Assembly: GCF_003670115.1 (NCBI RefSeq)
Contig: NZ_QQTY01000001.1
Coordinates: forward strand, 434,001 to 498,000
Direction of reading: 5' to 3'
Source: Natronorubrum halophilum
GTDB taxonomy: Archaea; Halobacteriota; Halobacteria; Halobacteriales; Natrialbaceae
DNA length: 64,000 nt
Each line of letters starts with the position of its first letter. The first letter of the stretch is position 1. The position numbers were made by a program, and so were the translations under genes. The notes under the pieces are model-generated. The model was given only the letters and a program-made list of their open reading frames with translations. It was not told where the DNA came from and searched no databases. Positions 16,581 to 25,336 of this stretch are shown here, in pieces.

Positions 16581-16904
16581 TTTCCGCTCCGGTACCCCAG
16601 CCGTTCTCACGCGGGCAGGGACGACAAAGCGATAGTATCTGGGTCCCGAATACGTCGTCGGTGGAGGGCGCTCCGACGGTCGGATCACTGAGCGTACCAA
16701 CGGCCGAACCGATGGGAACGTCCTGTCCCTATTTCAAACGATTAATGACTATGTAACCGGAACATATATACCAATTATGCCGATTAGCTTATAAAGTAGG
16801 CGAAAACTTTATATGCCTTACGGCCTAACTATATGTTAGCCGCGGCGACCGGGTTTCTTCTGGTTACCCCACCCGGGAGCCCCGAGTAACTCACCCGATA
16901 CACC
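16581..16904. promoter_or_regulatory. AT-rich leader and promoter region of the TFB gene
   Basis: This 324-base gene-free stretch has several TATA-like elements: near 16763 (CATATATACC), near 16790 (CTTATAAAG) and at 16808-16814 (TTTATAT). The last predicts initiation near 16838 and a leader of about 65 nt. Multiple boxes suggest alternative promoters, common for general transcription factor genes in haloarchaea. The leader contains a GGTT/CCC-rich segment (16850-16880) that may fold. Confidence 0.5.
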
Positions 16905-17876
16905 ATGACAGACACCACAATCAGAACCTATACGAACGAGACGGAGGAGGAAGAAACGACGGAGCGGTCGGGAGAGCAAGAGCGCTGTCCCGAGTGTGGC
17001 GGCCGACTCGTTTCCGACGACGAACACGCCGAGACCGTCTGTACCGACTGCGGGCTCGTCGTCGAGGAAGACGAGATCGACCGCGGTCCAGAGTGGCGAG
17101 CGTTCGACTCCGCCGAAAAGGACGAGAAATCCCGCGTCGGAGCGCCGACGACGAACATGATGCACGACCAGGGCCTGTCGACGAACATCGGCTGGCAGGA
17201 CAAAGACGCCTACGGTCGCGCGCTCTCGAGTCGTCAGCGCCAGAAGATGCAACGGCTGCGCACCTGGAACGAGCGCTTCCGCACTCGCGACTCCAAGGAG
17301 CGCAACCTCAAGCAGGCCCTCGGCGAAATCGACCGGATGGCCAGCGCGCTCGGTCTCCCGGAGAACGTCCGCGAGACCGCCAGCGTGATCTACCGCCGCG
17401 CGCTCGAGGAGGATCTCCTCCCCGGGCGATCGATCGAGGGCGTCGCGACGGCATCGCTGTACGCCGCCGCCCGTCAGGCCGGCACGCCGCGCAGCCTCGA
17501 CGAGATCTCGGCCGTCAGCCGCGTCGAGAAGATGGAACTGACCCGAACGTACCGCTACATCATCCGGGAACTCGGCCTCGAGGTCAAACCGGCCGACCCC
17601 GAACACTACGTGCCGCGGTTCGTCAGCGACCTCGACCTCTCGGACGAGACCGAACGCATGGCCCGCGAACTGCTCGAGTCCGCGCGCCAGGAAGGCGTCC
17701 ACAGCGGCAAGTCACCGGTCGGCCTCGCCGCCGCCTCGGTGTACGCCGCCGCCCTGTTGACCAACGAGAAGGTCACCCAGAACGACGTCAGCGAGGTCGC
17801 CAGCATCTCCGAGGTCACCATCCGCAACCGCTACAAGGAACTGCTCGAGGCCTCCGATACGGCAGCCCCCGCGTAA
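16905..17876 (+). CDS. tfb: Transcription initiation factor TFB (TFIIB homologue)
   Basis: TFB bridges TBP-bound promoters and RNA polymerase. This 323-residue protein is full length. It has an acidic N-terminal tail, a zinc ribbon with C28, C31, C46 and C49 (CPEC...CTDC), the B-finger/linker region (GPEWRAFDSAEKDEKSRVGAPTTNMMHDQGLST), and two cyclin repeats (about 130-220 and 225-315). The second repeat contains the recognition helix NDVSEVASISEVTIRNRYKELLE. Haloarchaea carry several TFB paralogues; which one this is cannot be told. A second, much shortened TFB-like gene lies at 49327. Confidence 0.97.
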   Translation: MTDTTIRTYTNETEEEETTERSGEQERCPECGGRLVSDDEHAETVCTDCGLVVEEDEIDRGPEWRAFDSAEKDEKSRVGAPTTNMMHDQGLSTNIGWQDKDAYGRALSSRQRQKMQRLRTWNERFRTRDSKERNLKQALGEIDRMASALGLPENVRETASVIYRRALEEDLLPGRSIEGVATASLYAAARQAGTPRSLDEISAVSRVEKMELTRTYRYIIRELGLEVKPADPEHYVPRFVSDLDLSDETERMARELLESARQEGVHSGKSPVGLAAASVYAAALLTNEKVTQNDVSEVASISEVTIRNRYKELLEASDTAAPA

Positions 17877-17994
17877 ACACGAGATTTCGGGTGCTGTCAT
17901 CGGCGAGCGTCGTCTGACATCGGGGCGGTCGATCGATCGACCGACGATCGAACGTGCGGCAACACTTTTGGCGAATGGTGTGTAATACCGTGAC

Positions 17995-18174
17995 ATGGAC
18001 GAAACGACTGTGAAACTCTTGTGTCCAGAATGTACGAAAAATTGGCAGCATTCTCCCAACGACCTCCCCGCGGCGGCGAATATGTTCCACTGTCCGAACT
18101 GCCACGCATCCAGACGCCTATCCGAGTTCATGCAAACGGATCGCGATCTCCGGACGTTGAAACAACTCGGCTAG
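17995..18174 (+). CDS. Small zinc-finger protein (59 residues)
   Basis: The 59-residue frame opens MDETTVKLLCPECTKNW. Two Cys pairs (CPEC near residue 10 and CPNC near residue 33) frame a single zinc-binding knuckle, and a basic helical tail follows, FMQTDRDLRTLKQLG. This is a recognisable small haloarchaeal protein family with no assigned function, probably nucleic-acid or protein binding. Codon use is less GC-biased than in the neighbours. Confidence 0.8.
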   Translation: MDETTVKLLCPECTKNWQHSPNDLPAAANMFHCPNCHASRRLSEFMQTDRDLRTLKQLG

Positions 18175-18405
18175 AAGCAGCGCAATCGCGGCCTCACCAC
18201 ATCACCGAACCCGGAGTAGGAACGAATTAACACACCGGAAGAGTACCCATGAAAATTGAAATAACGGGCGTAGTCTTTCGGTAACAACCTCTTATAACCG
18301 CTCTCACCGGGTGGTTTTCGGCCAGTAGGTGGTTCCTTCGATCGCACCGGTATCGTGACAGACAACATATCGAACACGGGTTGCGTGTTAACGCGACTCA
18401 AGATA

Positions 18406-18415
18406 ATAATATAAC
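18406..18415 (+). promoter_or_regulatory. TATA box for UPF0058 gene
   Basis: ATAATATAAC is centred ~26 nt before the ATG at 18436, predicting a leaderless mRNA. The upstream stretch 18175-18400 has another TATA-like CTTATAACC near 18293 with no gene attached. Confidence 0.55.
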
Positions 18416-18435
18416 CCTGCAGTGGGTAGGACTGC

Positions 18436-18678
18436 ATGGTTATGAAGAAGCAGGAGCTCATTCACCTTCACGGCCTTCTCGCGGAGGTATCGAACCAGTG
18501 CGCGGCGTGGGAAGACTGTAAGATCGACCTCGAGGAGTACGAATCACTTGGCATTCGGCCAACATCAATTCACAAGTCAAAAACAGATCACAAAGCGGCT
18601 GTTTTTGCAATTGCTGGGGGAATTACGAAGAATATGCGTGAAGAAGAGCAGGAAGCAGTCGCCGCTACCGCGGACTGA
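18436..18678 (+). CDS. UPF0058 family protein
   Basis: The protein has 80 residues: M(VM)KKQELIHLHGLLAEVSNQCAAW, a middle with LEEYESLGIRPTSIHKSKTDHKAAVFAIAGGI, and an acidic end. The HLHGLL start and the SIHKSKTDHKAAVF core are hallmarks of this archaeal family, whose His residues may bind metal. Several paralogues per haloarchaeal genome are usual. Start ATG 18436 is favoured by TATA spacing, but ATG 18442 (MKKQEL) is the commoner family start. Codon use is notably AT-richer than in neighbouring genes. Confidence 0.85.
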   Translation: MVMKKQELIHLHGLLAEVSNQCAAWEDCKIDLEEYESLGIRPTSIHKSKTDHKAAVFAIAGGITKNMREEEQEAVAATAD

Positions 18679-18843
18679 GAGAGACGTCGTCTCCTTCGAT
18701 TAGCAAATACGATCAACTGGCGAGACTCGTCTTCTATCTAACCGTTTCCGTTCCGTTTCGGCCGCGTACGCTGACAGTAGGTACACTGAAAACGAATCGA
18801 GACATCGTTCCACCGGGTAACGACCGATGGTCGCTCGAAACTA

Positions 18844-19347
18844 TCAGTCTCTCTCAACTAAGTCTTCGAACTCGGGAAGGATTTCGTCGTCAGCTTGACC
18901 GTCGTCGGTGTCGGTTGAGTCGTCCCCGTCGGACGCCGACTCCGATTCGTCTTCATCGGTCGTCGAATCGTCGGTATCCGTCTCCGACTGAGCTTCGTCA
19001 TCGTCGTCTTCTTCCTCGAGTTCGTCGATCTGGATGACCTCGAGCGGGATATTCTCGAGGCGCTGACCGATCTCCTTGCGGGCGATTCGTGAAGCATGTT
19101 CGTCGCGCTCGACGTTGAAGACGGTCATCTCGAGTTCGAGCGCGACGAGTGCTTCGTCGGCCGCGATGAACGCGGGCGGCAGCTCCTCACCCGACGGAGA
19201 GGTCCGCGTACCCATGTTGATCTCGACGTAGTTTAGATCAGGGTTCAACATCTCGCCAGTCTTCGAGATGGCGATACGGATCGCCTCGTCCTCCGTCTCG
19301 ACGTCGAACACCGGCACGGCGGCTTCGACGACAACCCTGCAGTGCAT
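18844..19347 (-). CDS. DUF555 / UPF0212 family protein
   Basis: The protein has 167 residues. The first ~115 form the conserved domain beginning MHCRVVVEAAVPVFDVETEDEAIRIAISKTGEMLNPDLNYVEI. The last ~50 are an extremely acidic low-complexity tail (runs of Asp, Glu, Ser and Thr) ending in EDLVERD. The start was fixed at the MHCRVVV methionine because upstream reading lacks family similarity. The function is unknown. It is divergent from the DNA glycosylase gene, with a 151-base shared promoter region. Confidence 0.87.
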   Translation of the reverse strand: MHCRVVVEAAVPVFDVETEDEAIRIAISKTGEMLNPDLNYVEINMGTRTSPSGEELPPAFIAADEALVALELEMTVFNVERDEHASRIARKEIGQRLENIPLEVIQIDELEEEDDDDEAQSETDTDDSTTDEDESESASDGDDSTDTDDGQADDEILPEFEDLVERD

Positions 19348-19498
19348 ACCAAGATATTGTGTCGCCTGCAGTATGAAAGTTCGCCCCCACACCGGAGGAA
19401 ACCCGCTCTCGGCAGTAACGGCGGTCGGACTACCGGAGGGTCGCCGTGAGCGCGCCGGTTCGAAAGGCAAAAGCCCGCGCTCCCGAAGACTCGGACGG

Positions 19499-20380
19499 AT
19501 GAAGACAGGGACGATCCCGCTCGATACCCTCCCCGGCGGCCTCGATCTGTATCGCACGCTCGAGAGCGGCCAGAGCTACCTGTGGCGACGCAGCGACGGC
19601 GAGATGTACAGCGGCGCGCCGGCACCCGACGAGTGGTACTACACCGTCGTCGACGGCACCGTCGTTCGCGTCCGACTGTCCGCGGACGCCCTCGAGTGGG
19701 AGTCGACGGCCGACGCCGAACCCGTCGTTCGACGGCTGTTACGGCTGGACGACGACCTCGAAGCGATCGTCGCGGCCGCGCCCGACGACCCGCTCTTGGC
19801 GGAGGCCTACGAGGCCCACCGCGGGATGCGGCTGGTCGAGGATCCGCCCTTCGGCTGTCTGATCTCGTTTATCTGCTCGGCGCAGATGCGCGTGGGACGG
19901 ATCCACACGATGGTCTCGACGCTGGCTCGCGAGTACGGCGATGCGGTCGAGTTCGACGGCGAGACGTACCACGCGTTCCCGACGCCGGCGCAACTCGCAG
20001 CGGCGACCGAAGCCGACCTTCGAGAGCTCGGACTCGGCTACCGCGCCCCCTACGTCGTTCGAACGGCGGAACTGGTCGCCGACGGCGAAGCGGATCCGGC
20101 CGAGGCGCGGGACCTCGAGTACGAATCGGCTCGCGAGTACCTGAAACGGTTCGTCGGCGTCGGCGACAAGGTAGCCGACTGCGTGCTCCTCTTCTCGCTG
20201 GAGTTCGACCAGGCCGTTCCGCTGGATACGTGGCTCAAGTCGGCCATCGAGGACTACTACCCCGACTGCGACCGGGGCTCGTACGGGGCGACCTCGCGTG
20301 CGATTCGCGAGGAACTGGGCGGCGAGTACGCCGGCTACGCACAGACCTACATCTTCCACCACCTGCGGACCGGGGAGTGA
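19499..20380 (+). CDS. DNA glycosylase, Ogg1/AlkA (HhH-GPD) family
   Basis: A base-excision repair enzyme of 293 residues. An N-terminal beta-rich domain (FRTL-like LESGQSYLWRR) precedes the helix-hairpin-helix GPD domain. The active site is seen in VGVGDKVADC with Lys224 and in VPLDTW with Asp243, the Lys/Asp pair of bifunctional Ogg1-type glycosylase/lyases. SFICSAQMRVGRI and ELGLGYRAPYV are further family signatures. 8-Oxoguanine is the likely substrate, but 3-methyladenine activity cannot be excluded. The start at ATG 19499 fits the MKTGTIPLDTLPGGLDLYRTL opening. Confidence 0.9.
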   Translation: MKTGTIPLDTLPGGLDLYRTLESGQSYLWRRSDGEMYSGAPAPDEWYYTVVDGTVVRVRLSADALEWESTADAEPVVRRLLRLDDDLEAIVAAAPDDPLLAEAYEAHRGMRLVEDPPFGCLISFICSAQMRVGRIHTMVSTLAREYGDAVEFDGETYHAFPTPAQLAAATEADLRELGLGYRAPYVVRTAELVADGEADPAEARDLEYESAREYLKRFVGVGDKVADCVLLFSLEFDQAVPLDTWLKSAIEDYYPDCDRGSYGATSRAIREELGGEYAGYAQTYIFHHLRTGE

Positions 20381-20434
20381 GCCGCTGGGCTCGAGACGGA
20401 AACGGCTTTGCGAAACGCTTGTCAATATCGGCGT

Positions 20435-20758
20435 ATGAGCAGTGGTGCCGTCCTCGCCCTACTCGTCGCCGCGGGGTTCGCCGCGACGCTCGGAATCCTG
20501 ATCAAGTACTTCGGGGTGGTTCAGTTGGTCGCGGGCTACGATCCGGACCGAGTGACCGACGACGAGGGGCTGGCGGATTTTATCGGCACGAACATCCTGT
20601 ATGTCGCCACGCTGTTGGTGCTCGTCGGCGTCGTCGAGTACACGGAGCCGTTCGACGGTGACGGCACCGAGGCGGTCTGGATCGCGTTCGTCGTCGTCCT
20701 TCTGGGACTCACCGCTCGGATGATCGTCGGGAGCCGTCGCTACGAAGCGTCGGAGTGA
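20435..20758 (+). CDS. Small membrane protein (DUF3784-like)
   Basis: The protein has 107 residues and three predicted helices: VLALLVAAGFAATLGILIKYF, the segment around FIGTNILYVATLLVLVGVVEY, and AVWIAFVVVLLGLTARMIVG. The G.LIKY.G...L.AGYDP motif between helices 1 and 2 fits DUF3784-type proteins, whose role is unknown. It follows the glycosylase gene by 54 bases on the same strand. Confidence 0.75.
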   Translation: MSSGAVLALLVAAGFAATLGILIKYFGVVQLVAGYDPDRVTDDEGLADFIGTNILYVATLLVLVGVVEYTEPFDGDGTEAVWIAFVVVLLGLTARMIVGSRRYEASE

Positions 20759-20873
20759 CGCCGGCTGCGGGCCCCGAGCGGTCCGAACCGTTGCTCGTCT
20801 CGGTTCCGTCCGCCGACGACTCGTTGAGCCGCCCCATAGCGTCCGTGAGACGATCCCGACGATCGGACGGGGG

Positions 20874-21122
20874 CTATTGCGTATAGTCGTCGCGTCCGGT
20901 GAGCGACCAGTAAGCCTGCGAGACGAACGTGATGGCGAAGATCACCGTCAGGAGTCCCGCGACGGCGAACGCGACCGTCCCGTCGAGCAGAACGTAGGCG
21001 AGACCGCTCGCGACGAGGACGAACAGGATCGAACCGGCGAACAACTCGAGTAGCTCCCGAACCGTCGCGCGGCTCCTCGAGACCTCGAGATACTCGTCTT
21101 CGAATCGTTCGATGATGCCCAT
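20874..21122 (-). CDS. Small two-helix membrane protein of unknown function
   Basis: The protein has 82 residues. A charged N-terminus (MGIIERFEDEYLEVSRSRATVRELLELF) precedes two membrane helices (GSILFVLVASGLAYVLLDG and VAFAVAGLLTVIFAITFVSQAYW). The start was set at MGIIERF, because upstream residues are not coding-like. I do not recognise the family. It is convergent with the gene ending at 20758, with 115 gene-free bases between. Confidence 0.65.
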   Translation of the reverse strand: MGIIERFEDEYLEVSRSRATVRELLELFAGSILFVLVASGLAYVLLDGTVAFAVAGLLTVIFAITFVSQAYWSLTGRDDYTQ

Positions 21123-21251
21123 CGGTGGAATACCTCGATCGTTGTCTGGGGTCTCGTACGGGGCCGAGCCTGATATCAGTACGTGATCGCGAGGCGACCG
21201 ATCGCTCGCGTTGGACCCGGATTTTTGCTTATCGCGGTCGATGGCTCGCGT

Positions 21252-21530
21252 ATGGCAGACCGAACCCGCGCACACGTGTTCGTCTCGGGCACGGTACAGG
21301 GCGTCTACTACCGCGCGAACACTCGCGATACGGCCCGCGAGAAGGGCGTCGAGGGCTGGGTGCAAAACCTCGAGGACGGCCGCGTCGAAGCGGTCTTCGA
21401 GGGGCCGAACGAGGCCGTCGACTCGATGATCGAATGGTGTCGGACCGGGAGCCCCGCAGCCGAAGTCGACGCTGTCACAGCCGAGCGCGAAGAGCCGCGG
21501 GGCGAGGACGGCTTCGAGATTCGGTACTGA
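21252..21530 (+). CDS. acyP: Acylphosphatase
   Basis: It hydrolyses carboxyl-phosphate bonds of acyl phosphates. The 92-residue length is standard. The two signatures are present: VFVSGTVQGVYYRANTRDTAREKGVEGWVQN, with the catalytic Arg in YYR and the catalytic Asn at the end of the stretch, and DGRVEAVFEGP. The start at ATG 21252 gives MADRTRAHVFVSG. It is a single-gene unit next to the convergent kinase gene. Confidence 0.95.
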   Translation: MADRTRAHVFVSGTVQGVYYRANTRDTAREKGVEGWVQNLEDGRVEAVFEGPNEAVDSMIEWCRTGSPAAEVDAVTAEREEPRGEDGFEIRY

Positions 21531-21615
21531 GCCGGCGACCGGCCGCCGCCGGGAAAACGACCGTTGCGCCGGCCAATCGATCGAGCGGCCGGCGAGGCGA
21601 CGGGAGACGCCCGCG

Positions 21616-24600
21616 TCAGCGCTCGGCCCGCGCCGCCTGCAGCGTAAACGAGAACGTCGACCCCTCGCCGGGTTCGGCGTCGACCCAGATCTCGCCGCCG
21701 TGGCGCTCGACGATGCGCTGACAGAGCGCGAGCCCGATTCCCGTCCCGGGATGTTCCTCCCGACTGTGAAGGCGCTGGAACACCTCGAACACGCGCTCTT
21801 CGTCGTCGGGATCGATCCCGATACCGTCGTCGCGGACCGATACCGTCCACTTCCAGCCGTTTCGTTCGGCCCCGACGTAAATCCGCGGCGGCCCGTCGCC
21901 CGAATATTCGATCGCGTTCGACAGGAGGTTCTGGAAGACCTGCGCGAGTTGGCTCTCGTCGCCGCGGACGCGAGGAAGCGAGTCCGTGGCGATATCGGCG
22001 TTTCGCTCCTCGATTTTCACCTGTAGATTGTCGAGAGCGTTCTCGAGTACGCCCTCCAGTTCGATCGGCTCGAGCGGATCGCCCTGCGTATCGACGCGGG
22101 AGTATTCTAGAAGGCCGTCGATCATCTCGCGCATCCGCTCGGCACCGTCGACGGCGAACGCGAGGAACTCCGCTGCGTCTTCGTCTAACTCCTCGGCGTA
22201 CCGGCTCTCGATCAGTTGGAGATAACTCGAGACCATCCGCAGCGGTTCCTGCAGGTCGTGGGAGGCCGCGTAGGCGAACTGCTCGAGGCGCTCGTTGGAT
22301 TCCTCTAGCTCCTCGATCACCGCCTCGAGTTTTTCCTTGCGTTCGACCTGTTCGGTGACGTCCTGGGTGAAACTCAATCCGGCGAAGATGTCGCCGTCGG
22401 CGTCCCGGAGCGGTGCCGTCCACACCCGCCAGCTGCGGCCGTCGAACTCGACCGTGACGCTCCCCGTCTCACCCGCTTCGACGGTGGCTCGAAACAGCGA
22501 CTCGAGATCGTCGACCGTCTGCGGGGGAAACACGTTCGACACCTGCTCGCCTTCGAGGCGGTCCGCGCTGGGGAGTCGTTCGCCGAGAACGTTTCCCCTC
22601 GTCAGCGTGTACCGAAGGTCGCGATCGTAGACCCCGACGGCACCGTTCGGGAAGTTCTCCGCGAGGGTGCGGTACCGGCGCTCGCTCTCCTCGAGCTGGC
22701 GCTGGATCTCCTTTCGGTCGGTGATGTCGGAGATGATCCCCTCTACGTCGACGAGTTCGCCGCCCTCGTCGAAGATCCCCCGACCGTAATCGCTGACCCA
22801 CCGTACCTCGCCGTCGGCGGTCTCGATGCGGTAGGTTTCGGAGAACGTCTCTCCCTCGGCTACCGCCCGGTGGACTGCCTCCCACAGCCTCTCGCGGTCT
22901 TCCTCGAGCATGATGTCTTCTCCCCATCCGACGTCGCCACGCTCGAGCGCGTCGGGCTCGTAGCCGGTCACGTCCCGGCAGGCGTCGCTGACGAACTCCA
23001 TGGGCCAGCCGCGGTCGTTCCGACAGCGATAGACCATGCCGGGAACGTTGGCCATCAGCGCCGAGAGCTGACGCTCTCGCTCCTCGAGTTCCCGTTCGCG
23101 TTCCCGTCGTTCGGTGACGTCGCGGGCGACGGAAAGGACGTACGCTCGATCCAGTTCGACGTACGTGGCGTTGATCTCTATCGGGTACGTGGTCCCGTCC
23201 TTCCGCCGGTGTTCCCCGTCGAACGTCGTTTGCCCGTCGTCTTTGAGATCAGCCACGAACGACCGCCACGCCTCCCGATCGGGGATTTCGGTCTGGAGGT
23301 CGGGGACCGAACGCTGCAGGAACTCCGCCCGCGAGTAACCGCGTCGCCGACAGGCGGTCTCGTTGACGTCCAGATACCGCCCCGTCTCGGGGTCGATCAC
23401 GAGCACGCTATCGGTCGAACGATCGAGCAGGGTCCGAAACAGCTCGAGTTCCCGTTCGCGCTCCGTGCGCTCGGTGATGTCCCGAACGATACCGGTAAAG
23501 TACCGCTCGTTCTCGTATTCGATCTCGCTGAACGAGACCGCCAACGGGACGTCCGAGCCGTCGGCGTGTCGTCCCGTGAGTTCGACGTAGTCCCAGTCCA
23601 GCGTCCGATCGTCCGTCTCGAGGTACTCCGTGAGCCCGGCCCGGTGGCGCTCTCCGAACCCGTCGGGCATCAGCGTCGTCAGCGACTCGCCCTCCAGTTC
23701 GCCGGGTTGGTAGCCGAAAACGTCCTCGACCACCGGATTCACCGACTGGATCGTGCTCGCCTCGTCGATCGTGACGATCACGTCGCTCGCCGCTTCGGTG
23801 AGGGCGTGGTACTGCTCGAGTTGCTGCTCGCGGTTCTTCCGGTCGGTGATATCCCGGAAGTAGACCGACAGCTCCGACTCGGTGGGAGCAGCGTGAACCT
23901 CGTACCAGCTATCGAGCGGATCGGGATAGTAGAATTCGAACGTGGTGGACACCTGGGTTGCCATCGCCCGTTCGTACTCGTCTCTGAGCTTCGAGTCGGC
24001 CGCCCACTCGAACTCCTCCCAGACGTTCTTGCCGAGCAACCCGCCGCCCTCGAAGTCGATCAGCGACTCGGTGCGGTCGTCGACGCGCGTGAACGTCCAG
24101 TCATCGTCGAGCGCGTAGGATGCGTGGGTGATCCGGCCGTAACTTTCCTCGAGTTCGCGCCGCGTTCGTCGGTTCTCGATCGCCGACTCGAGAACGTCTG
24201 CAACGCGCTGGACGAAGCTTACGTCGTGCTCGGTAAACGCCCGCCGTTCGGTCGTGTGGGTTTCCAAAACGCCCCACGGATCCCCGACGGAACCGATGAC
24301 GACACTGATCCCGCTGACGACGTCGTGACTGGCGAGCACCTCGGTGCCGGAAAACCGCTCGTCGGCGCGGAGATCGTCGACGGTGATCGCCCCCTCTGAA
24401 CGCAGCGTATAGCCCGCCAGAGAGTCAATACCGGAGGGGATCGTCGCCGATTCGACGAGGCCATCGCGCCAGCCGACGCCGTGTCTCAGACGGAGGTCGT
24501 CCCCGGGATACGACTCGAGGACGGTCGCGTACTCGGTGTCGAGCGTTTCCGCGACGGCAACCGACGCGTCGCGCAGCACCTCCTCGAGATCGTCGGTCTC

Positions 24601-24687
24601 GAGGGCACGTTGCCCGAGTTCGGCGACGGCCTCCTGCTGGCGGACCCGCGCGCGGAGTTCGGTGTCCGCCTCGGACGTCGAATCCAT
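21616..24687 (-). CDS. Soluble multi-PAS sensor histidine kinase
   Basis: The protein has 1023 residues and no membrane segment, so it should sense cytoplasmic signals. The order is an N-terminal GAF domain (about 20-170) and five PAS/PAC units (about 180-290, 295-425, 430-545, 550-675 and 690-800). Most PAS units end in the RDIT-type PAC motif. A HisKA helix follows with the phospho-acceptor in FAYAASHDLQEPLRM (about 825), then a HATPase domain with QNLLSNAIEYS, DDGIGIDP and GTGIGLALCQRIVERHGG. No response regulator lies nearby, so the partner is unknown. The start was chosen at ATG 24687 (MDSTSEAD) rather than the longer alternative initiation site at 24711. Confidence 0.92.
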   Translation of the reverse strand: MDSTSEADTELRARVRQQEAVAELGQRALETDDLEEVLRDASVAVAETLDTEYATVLESYPGDDLRLRHGVGWRDGLVESATIPSGIDSLAGYTLRSEGAITVDDLRADERFSGTEVLASHDVVSGISVVIGSVGDPWGVLETHTTERRAFTEHDVSFVQRVADVLESAIENRRTRRELEESYGRITHASYALDDDWTFTRVDDRTESLIDFEGGGLLGKNVWEEFEWAADSKLRDEYERAMATQVSTTFEFYYPDPLDSWYEVHAAPTESELSVYFRDITDRKNREQQLEQYHALTEAASDVIVTIDEASTIQSVNPVVEDVFGYQPGELEGESLTTLMPDGFGERHRAGLTEYLETDDRTLDWDYVELTGRHADGSDVPLAVSFSEIEYENERYFTGIVRDITERTERERELELFRTLLDRSTDSVLVIDPETGRYLDVNETACRRRGYSRAEFLQRSVPDLQTEIPDREAWRSFVADLKDDGQTTFDGEHRRKDGTTYPIEINATYVELDRAYVLSVARDVTERRERERELEERERQLSALMANVPGMVYRCRNDRGWPMEFVSDACRDVTGYEPDALERGDVGWGEDIMLEEDRERLWEAVHRAVAEGETFSETYRIETADGEVRWVSDYGRGIFDEGGELVDVEGIISDITDRKEIQRQLEESERRYRTLAENFPNGAVGVYDRDLRYTLTRGNVLGERLPSADRLEGEQVSNVFPPQTVDDLESLFRATVEAGETGSVTVEFDGRSWRVWTAPLRDADGDIFAGLSFTQDVTEQVERKEKLEAVIEELEESNERLEQFAYAASHDLQEPLRMVSSYLQLIESRYAEELDEDAAEFLAFAVDGAERMREMIDGLLEYSRVDTQGDPLEPIELEGVLENALDNLQVKIEERNADIATDSLPRVRGDESQLAQVFQNLLSNAIEYSGDGPPRIYVGAERNGWKWTVSVRDDGIGIDPDDEERVFEVFQRLHSREEHPGTGIGLALCQRIVERHGGEIWVDAEPGEGSTFSFTLQAARAER

Positions 24688-24763
24688 TCTGCGATTGCTA
24701 ACAGAGAGCAACAGGTAAAGTCTTCTATCGAAATGTTAGACCCGCGACTCATCCCGCGGACGG

Positions 24764-25261
24764 TCACTCGAGAGCCGACGAATACGCCGCGAGCCACGAC
24801 GGTTTCTCTGTGTAGCGCCACTCGGCCCACGAGGCCTTCTCACCGGCGTAATAGGCTCGGTAGGCCCCCACGGGGTCGCCGGGTCGCTTGTACTCGTCGG
24901 GCATCGCTTGCGGCCGCGGCGTCGGTTCGGCGGTCGGAAAGTCGATCGCATCCGGATCGATGCGATCGATCACTCGCCAACTGGCGTGGTCGTCGTCCTT
25001 CTCGTACCGGTCGACGAACTCCCTGTTGAGCGCTTCGGCGTGCTCGCGCAGGCGCAGCCAGTTCGCTCGAGACGCCGTCGCCCACTTCGTGACCGGATGG
25101 TCGACGTGCGTCGGTTTGTAGAGGAAATCGGCGTCGTACCCGTTCCGTCGAGCCGCCGTACACAGGACCTGTGTGGCCTCGAGCAACAGCTTATTGACGT
25201 GCTGGTCGCAGTGATAACGCGCCGCGAGGCGCGGGTCCTCGTCGAGCCAGAAGACGTTCAC
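24764..25261 (-). CDS. Conserved protein of a family also seen in phages; function unknown
   Basis: The protein has 165 residues from a GTG start: MNVFWLDEDPRLAARYHCDQHVNKLLLEATQVLCTAAR, then YKPTHVDHPVTKWA, LNREFVDRYEKDDDHAS, and PRPQAMPDEYKRPGDPVGAYRAYYAGEKASWAEW. The pattern D.DP..AA..HCD.HV.K...E..Q.L.TA with a later P.AMP.EY and AYR.YY...K matches a family of unnamed phage proteins that I know only as hypothetical. The conserved His, Cys and Asp residues suggest metal binding or an enzyme. The start was set at GTG 25261, immediately after which the family motif begins. It is divergent from nnr. Confidence 0.7.
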   Translation of the reverse strand: MNVFWLDEDPRLAARYHCDQHVNKLLLEATQVLCTAARRNGYDADFLYKPTHVDHPVTKWATASRANWLRLREHAEALNREFVDRYEKDDDHASWRVIDRIDPDAIDFPTAEPTPRPQAMPDEYKRPGDPVGAYRAYYAGEKASWAEWRYTEKPSWLAAYSSALE

Positions 25262-25336
25262 GAACGTTCTCGGGGACGGAGGCGTTTCAGCGTATCGTCC
25301 ACAATCTTCAACGGCCGGCCCGTCGAACGCCCAGGT

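Noticed and set aside
24908-25336. Long N-terminal extension of Nnr
   Set aside because: It lies over the opposite-strand gene at 24764-25261, is Arg-rich and non-conserved; MITGERM at 25337 is the family start.
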